From: Bacteroidota bacterium | Lineage (GTDB): Bacteria > Bacteroidota > Bacteroidia > Flavobacteriales > Flavobacteriaceae | Reading direction: 5' to 3' | Assembly (NCBI GenBank): GCA_009937085.1 | Contig: JAACDD010000113.1 | Location: forward strand, 1-10,420 | Length of the DNA: 10,420 nucleotides | Part shown: one piece after another, positions 6,648 to 10,420 of the stretch | How the letters are laid out: every line of letters begins with the position of its first letter | How positions within the stretch are numbered: the first letter of the stretch is position 1 | Notes under the pieces: model-generated | Told to the model about the DNA's origin: nothing | The model's database searches: none | The model's input: only the letters and a program-made list of their open reading frames with translations | Program-made: the position numbers and the translations under genes

Positions 6648-7342
6648 TACAGGCAACTCCAGCAGCACGTAAATTATACTTGTATTTAGCAGCCTTATTC
6701 ATCACTTCATTGGTGGTGTCTAACCTGATTTTCCAAAAGTTTTTTTATTGGTACCCTTTTGACTGGGAGGTATTTGGTTTTAGCCTTTTTGAATTATCGG
6801 TTGGGATTTTACCATATCCTATTACGTTTCTAATCACAGATATCATTTCAGAAATTTTTGGGAAAAAGAGTGCGAATCAAGTTGTAATTGCTGGAATTTT
6901 TGCATCCTTCTTTTCCATTGGAATTCTGCTCGTTGCTGGCGAAGTGCCTGCTATTGAAACCTCCCCCGTCGACGATGCTACCTTTCAAAAGGTATTTGCC
7001 ATGTCGCCGCTTGCCGTATTGGCGTCTATGATTGCCTATTTGTCGGCGCAGTTTGTGGATATTCGTATTTATCATTTCTGGAAAAACCTCACTAAAGGAA
7101 AGCACCTGTGGCTACGAAATAACTTCTCCACCTTTGCCTCACAAATCATCGACTCCACAACTGTAATCTTACTTCTTTGTTCATTTGGATTATTGCCGTG
7201 GGAACTTTTTTGGGGTTTGGTGGTTTCGAGTGTGATTTTTAAAATTTTAGTCGCTGCATTTGACACCCCTTTTTTATATTTCTTTGTGTGGATTATCCGA
7301 CGTGAATTCAAATTAGACGTAAACGAAGAAATCCAATTGTAA
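6644..7342 (+). CDS. yhhQ: queuosine precursor transporter, YhhQ family (DUF165)
   Basis: This is a 232-residue integral membrane protein with about six hydrophobic segments (roughly 12-32, 45-68, 79-100, 124-146, 164-183 and 188-218). It carries family landmarks: a polar TDIISEIFGKK loop (65-75) after the PITF segment, and LRNNFSTFASQIIDS (157-171) in the second half. Members, known best from E. coli YhhQ, import the queuosine precursors preQ0 and preQ1, which are inserted at the wobble base of tRNAs with GUN anticodons. Its ATG lies inside the sppA stop (ATGA overlap) and rluF follows after one base, so it is the middle gene of a three-gene operon. Whether this host makes preQ0 or only salvages it cannot be seen here. 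The family call is firm; the substrate is inferred. Confidence 0.9.
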   Translation: MIQATPAARKLYLYLAALFITSLVVSNLIFQKFFYWYPFDWEVFGFSLFELSVGILPYPITFLITDIISEIFGKKSANQVVIAGIFASFFSIGILLVAGEVPAIETSPVDDATFQKVFAMSPLAVLASMIAYLSAQFVDIRIYHFWKNLTKGKHLWLRNNFSTFASQIIDSTTVILLLCSFGLLPWELFWGLVVSSVIFKILVAAFDTPFLYFFVWIIRREFKLDVNEEIQL

Positions 7343-7343
7343 T

Positions 7344-8078
7344 ATGGCTGAAAAACCCGCAGTTCGTATAAATAAATACCTCAGCGAATTGGGCTATTGC
7401 TCTCGGCGTGCGGCAGACAAACTCATAGACGAAGGCAGAATAACAGTCAATGGAAAACCCGTGGTCATGGGGTTAAAAGTTACCCCAGAAGACAGCATTG
7501 CCGTGGACGGCGTATCAGTAAATAAAAAAGCCGATAAACCCGTTTATATTGCTTTTAATAAACCTGTGGGGATTGTGTGCACTACCGACACGCGATTAGA
7601 GAAAAACAACATCATTGATTTCATTAATTATCCGACCCGAATTTTCCCTATTGGTAGGTTAGATAAACCTTCGGAAGGCTTGATTTTTTTAACCAACGAC
7701 GGCGATATCGTCAATAAAATCCTACGTGCGCGAAACCACCACGAAAAAGAATATGTGGTTACCGTGGACAAGCCCATAACAAAAGAATTTGTGGCAAAAA
7801 TGAGCAAAGGCGTTCCCATTTTGGATACCGTTACACGCCCTTGCGAGGTAACCCAAACCCACAAAAAAAGCTTTAAAATCATTCTTACCCAAGGGTTAAA
7901 CCGACAAATTAGGCGTATGTGCGAATATTTGGGCTATAACGTCATAACACTAAAACGCATACGGATTATGAACGTTTCGTTAGATATAGGTGTTGGTACA
8001 TGGCGGCACCTGACCGAAAAAGAGTTGGAAAAAATCAATGTTTTAGTCGAGCACTCCAAAAAAACGTTTGAGGGTTAA
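7344..8078 (+). CDS. rluF: 23S rRNA pseudouridine synthase RluF
   Basis: The product (244 residues) converts a uridine of 23S rRNA to pseudouridine; E. coli RluF acts at U2604, with U2605 as a minor site. An N-terminal S4 RNA-binding domain (about 6-55, with INKYLSELGYCSRRAADKLI) precedes the RsuA-type catalytic domain. The catalytic aspartate is D107 in GRLDKPSEGLIFLTNDGD. Other signatures are NKILRARNHHEKEYVVTVD, QGLNRQIRRMCE near 184-195 and RIRIMNVSL. The close match to RluF in these segments, rather than RluB or RsuA, supports the symbol, though RluB/RluF-like relatives exist. It is the last gene of the sppA operon, one base after the transporter stop. Its stop codon overlaps the stop of the convergent DUF2797 gene, so there is no room for a private terminator. 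Confidence 0.92.
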   Translation: MAEKPAVRINKYLSELGYCSRRAADKLIDEGRITVNGKPVVMGLKVTPEDSIAVDGVSVNKKADKPVYIAFNKPVGIVCTTDTRLEKNNIIDFINYPTRIFPIGRLDKPSEGLIFLTNDGDIVNKILRARNHHEKEYVVTVDKPITKEFVAKMSKGVPILDTVTRPCEVTQTHKKSFKIILTQGLNRQIRRMCEYLGYNVITLKRIRIMNVSLDIGVGTWRHLTEKELEKINVLVEHSKKTFEG

Positions 8079-8863
8079 TCTACTGCGATAGACACCACGT
8101 GTCCTTCATGCCCACGAACATTCCAGACGGTATCGTCTTCAAAAATCCAATACTGTCCTTTGATTCCTTTTAGTATCCCTGTATATGCTGGGGATTTGGA
8201 AAGCGTTAAACTTTTTACCTTTTCGGGAAAACGCTGCACAGGATAGGCAACTTCAATAGATGCATCGGAAGCAATATAAGACTGTACTTCGGCAGGAAGT
8301 TTAGACAGGCAAGCCGCACGTTCGGCTACCAAATCCAACTGTTCGGCTTCGTTTTGGAGCATCACACGCCAATTGGTTTTGTCATTGAAATAGGCTTTAA
8401 GGGCAACTTCCGTAATCCCCGCCAAATAACGGTTTGGCACCTCCACGATCGGCAAGGCTTGGTGTGCGCCTTGGTCAATCCAACGCGTAGGTACTTGGGT
8501 TTTTCGAGTTACGCCAACTTTAAGTCCGCTCGAAACAGCAAAATATACGATGTGTGGCTGCAACTGTACCTTTTGCTCAAAAGCCAAATCGCGGTCTTCA
8601 ATGCCCAAATGCGCTTTACTTAGTTCAGGCTTCATGATCCACTCCCCTGCGCTTGGGGTTTCAAAAAAGCACGATTTACAAAAGCCTTGGCGGAAAATTT
8701 CTTTAGGTGCATGACAGCTTAAACACTCATATCCCTTAAGTGAAATCTGTACTTTTTTTTGCAACAAACTATTCACATGGATAAAAGAATCTTGGAAAAG
8801 CAGGTAGTAGTTTACGGGCGATTGCCACTCGGTTTTCATTTTGGTCAGTACCCCTTGAAACAT
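8075..8863 (-). CDS. DUF2797 protein with four-Cys zinc-ribbon-like motif
   Basis: The 262-residue product resembles the DUF2797 family, whose function I do not know. The central region has two CxxC pairs, C47/C50 (CLSC) and C62/C65 (CKSC), 11 residues apart, typical of a structural zinc site. A segment near 105-155 follows: VYFAVSSGLKVGVTR, then RWIDQGA (127-133), then a Glu at 152 in a helix (AGITEVALKAYF). This order of Tyr strand, KVGVTR, Arg and Glu is reminiscent of GIY-YIG nuclease domains; that link is my inference. The C-terminal part (about 195-262) is predicted beta-rich and ends in WIFEDDTVWNVRGHEGHVV. No signal peptide or membrane segment is seen. The ATG at 8863 is chosen because the opening MFQGVLTKMKTEW resembles homologues. 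It is divergent from the GH3 gene with a 32-bp gap and convergent with rluF. Confidence 0.85.
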   Translation of the reverse strand: MFQGVLTKMKTEWQSPVNYYLLFQDSFIHVNSLLQKKVQISLKGYECLSCHAPKEIFRQGFCKSCFFETPSAGEWIMKPELSKAHLGIEDRDLAFEQKVQLQPHIVYFAVSSGLKVGVTRKTQVPTRWIDQGAHQALPIVEVPNRYLAGITEVALKAYFNDKTNWRVMLQNEAEQLDLVAERAACLSKLPAEVQSYIASDASIEVAYPVQRFPEKVKSLTLSKSPAYTGILKGIKGQYWIFEDDTVWNVRGHEGHVVSIAVD

Positions 8864-8869
8864 AATTCG

Positions 8870-8877
8870 TATTTTCG
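8870..8877 (+). promoter_or_regulatory. possible -7 element for the GH3 gene
   Basis: TATTTTCG matches seven of eight positions of TAnnTTTG. Initiation near 8882 would leave about 14 bases before the ATG at 8896. The nearest upstream TTG triplets give spacings of 26 or 12 bases, outside the usual range, so support is modest. Confidence 0.28.
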
Positions 8878-8895
8878 TTCAGCAATATACCCAAA

Positions 8896-10407
8896 ATGGC
8901 AATACCACTACTGCATACGGTTGCTTCTTGGCTGCTTAAAAAGCGGGTGCATGATATAGAGTTATTTATCAAATACCCCAACGAAGTACAGCGCGAAGAA
9001 CTCACCAAATTACTCCAAACGGCCAAAAACACGGAAGTTGGTAAGCAATACGGCTTTGCCGATGTGCAACACTATGAAGATTTTGCTAGTAGAGTGCCCG
9101 TGCGCACCTACGAAGCGATTGCACCACTTATTGAGCGTTCTCGCAAAGGCGAGCAAAATATTTTTTGGCCAACGCCCATTCGTTGGTACGCCAAATCGAG
9201 TGGCACAACCAATGCGAAAAGTAAATTCATTCCCATTTCAAACGAATCTTTAGAAGACTGCCATTTTAAGGGCGGCAAAGACATGCTAAGCCTGTATTTT
9301 GCCAACAATGAAAACTCAACGTTGTTTCAAGGAAAGGCACTACGCTTGGGTGGAAGCAAGGCACTTTACGAAGAAAACAACACCTATTTTGGCGACTTAT
9401 CAGCGATTATGATTGACAACCTACCGCTGTGGGCAGAGCTGGTAAGTGCGCCCAGTCAAAAAGTGTCGTTAATGGCAGAATGGGAATCCAAAATGGAGGC
9501 GATTGTAAAAGAAACCCTCAAAGAAGATATTCGCAGTATGGCGGGTGTTCCCTCTTGGATGTTGGTGCTACTGCAAAAGGTATTGGCAGAAACCGGACGA
9601 GAAACCATCTTGGACGTCTGGCCCAATATGGAAGTCTATTTTCACGGCGGCGTAAACTTTTTGCCCTACAAAGAACAGTACAAATCCTTATTGCCTAGCG
9701 ATAGCATTCATTATGTGGAACTCTACAATGCTTCTGAAGGCTTTTTTGGCGTACAAGATCAACTGCATTCGGACGAACTTTTACTCATGCTGGACTACGG
9801 GATTTTTTATGAGTTTATCCCCATGAAAACCTACGGCACAAAAAACGAGCGTGTAATACCCCTTTCTGAGGTTGAAGTTAGCGTGCAATACGCCGTAATT
9901 ATTTCCACCAACGCCGGATTGTGGCGCTACCACATTGGTGATACGATACGCTTTACTTCTGTTTTACCTTATCGCTTTAAAATTACAGGTAGAACCAAAC
10001 ATTTTATCAATGTATTTGGGGAGGAATTGGTCATTGAAAATGCCGACAACGCACTAGAAACAGTTTGCCAAAAATACAAGGTCCAAGTGGTGGACTACAC
10101 CGCTGCGCCCATTTTTATGGAAGGCTCTGAAAAAGGCGGGCACGAATGGCTTGTAGAGTTTAAAAAACCGCCGCAAAACCCCGAAGCCTTTGCTACAGAC
10201 TTAGACGAAGCCTTGCAAAGCATTAACTCCGACTACGAGGCCAAACGCTATAAAAATATGACACTGATGCCGCTAAAACTACATGTAGCAGCTCCTAAAA
10301 CCTTTTACAAATGGCTGAAGCAAAAAGGTAAAATTGGCGGACAGCATAAAGTACCGCGCCTTTCCAATAACCGCGAGTATTTAGAGGAGTTGTTGAGGGA
10401 GGTTTAA
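8896..10407 (+). CDS. GH3-family acyl-adenylating enzyme (putative acyl-acid amido synthetase)
   Basis: This 503-residue cytosolic protein belongs to the GH3 branch of the adenylate-forming (ANL) superfamily, best known from plants, where members adenylate jasmonate, auxin or benzoates and join them to amino acids. The ATP-binding motifs are intact: SSGTTNAKSKFIP at 101-113, YNASEGFFG at 277-285 (the YxxSEG-type motif), YHIGDTIRF at 345-353, and ITGRTKHFINVFGEEL at 363-378 at the hinge. A C-terminal Lys-rich segment, KIGGQHKVPRLSNNR (479-493), lies where the mobile domain supplies a lysine. Length and motif order fit a complete bacterial GH3, without an inserted domain or truncation. The acyl substrate and acceptor are unknown; auxin is not implied. 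The protein has no obvious functional partner next door: its divergent neighbour is the DUF2797 gene. ATG at 8896 gives the usual hydrophobic N-terminal helix. Confidence 0.92.
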   Translation: MAIPLLHTVASWLLKKRVHDIELFIKYPNEVQREELTKLLQTAKNTEVGKQYGFADVQHYEDFASRVPVRTYEAIAPLIERSRKGEQNIFWPTPIRWYAKSSGTTNAKSKFIPISNESLEDCHFKGGKDMLSLYFANNENSTLFQGKALRLGGSKALYEENNTYFGDLSAIMIDNLPLWAELVSAPSQKVSLMAEWESKMEAIVKETLKEDIRSMAGVPSWMLVLLQKVLAETGRETILDVWPNMEVYFHGGVNFLPYKEQYKSLLPSDSIHYVELYNASEGFFGVQDQLHSDELLLMLDYGIFYEFIPMKTYGTKNERVIPLSEVEVSVQYAVIISTNAGLWRYHIGDTIRFTSVLPYRFKITGRTKHFINVFGEELVIENADNALETVCQKYKVQVVDYTAAPIFMEGSEKGGHEWLVEFKKPPQNPEAFATDLDEALQSINSDYEAKRYKNMTLMPLKLHVAAPKTFYKWLKQKGKIGGQHKVPRLSNNREYLEELLREV

Positions 10408-10420
10408 GCAGGTGTAATAA

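Noticed and set aside
8091..8103. Inverted repeat GACAC-CAC-GTGTC as a possible terminator or operator.
   Set aside because: It lies within the DUF2797 coding region, has only a 5-bp stem and has no T tract.

Overview
The window looks like a compact stretch of housekeeping chromosome from a member of the Bacteroidota, most likely the Flavobacteriia. The evidence is the character of the proteins (a flavobacterial-type MutS, a FolK fused to a deoxynucleoside kinase, a DUF2797 protein and a bacterial GH3 protein), the lack of clear Shine-Dalgarno sequences before most starts, and several matches to the Bacteroidota -7 promoter element TAnnTTTG. Protein-coding DNA is in the low-to-mid 40s percent GC (one sampled line gave 45%). 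The first 290 bases are much poorer, about 27% GC by hand count.

Layout. Bases 1-290 hold no convincing gene, only an open frame for a short coiled-coil peptide that may be a gene remnant. Next come a rho-independent terminator and two tRNA genes on the minus strand, tRNA-Gly(GCC) then tRNA-Leu(UAA), which read towards the AT-rich segment. The minus-strand mutS follows, with a TTG start. Divergent from it is a SpoU/TrmH-family RNA 2'-O-methyltransferase, whose promoter suggests a leaderless mRNA. Its 3' end overlaps the convergent gene for a HPPK (FolK)-deoxynucleoside kinase fusion. Divergent from that fusion is a tight plus-strand operon: sppA (signal peptide peptidase), a yhhQ-type queuosine-precursor transporter that starts inside the sppA stop, and rluF (23S rRNA pseudouridine synthase), which starts one base after the transporter's stop. 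The rluF stop overlaps the stop of a minus-strand DUF2797 gene (zinc-ribbon-like, with motifs resembling GIY-YIG). The window closes with a divergent GH3-family acyl-adenylating enzyme.

How the genes relate. Most encode maintenance functions: mismatch repair, RNA modification (TrmH-like, RluF and, indirectly, precursor supply for queuosine), pterin/folate and deoxynucleotide supply, and membrane peptide turnover. Intergenic gaps are very short and both convergent pairs overlap, so the region is streamlined. I see no mobile element, CRISPR array, toxin-antitoxin pair or defence cassette. The least understood items are the bacterial GH3 enzyme, the DUF2797 protein and the AT-rich stretch beside tRNA-Leu. 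I find no convincing undescribed multi-gene system here.
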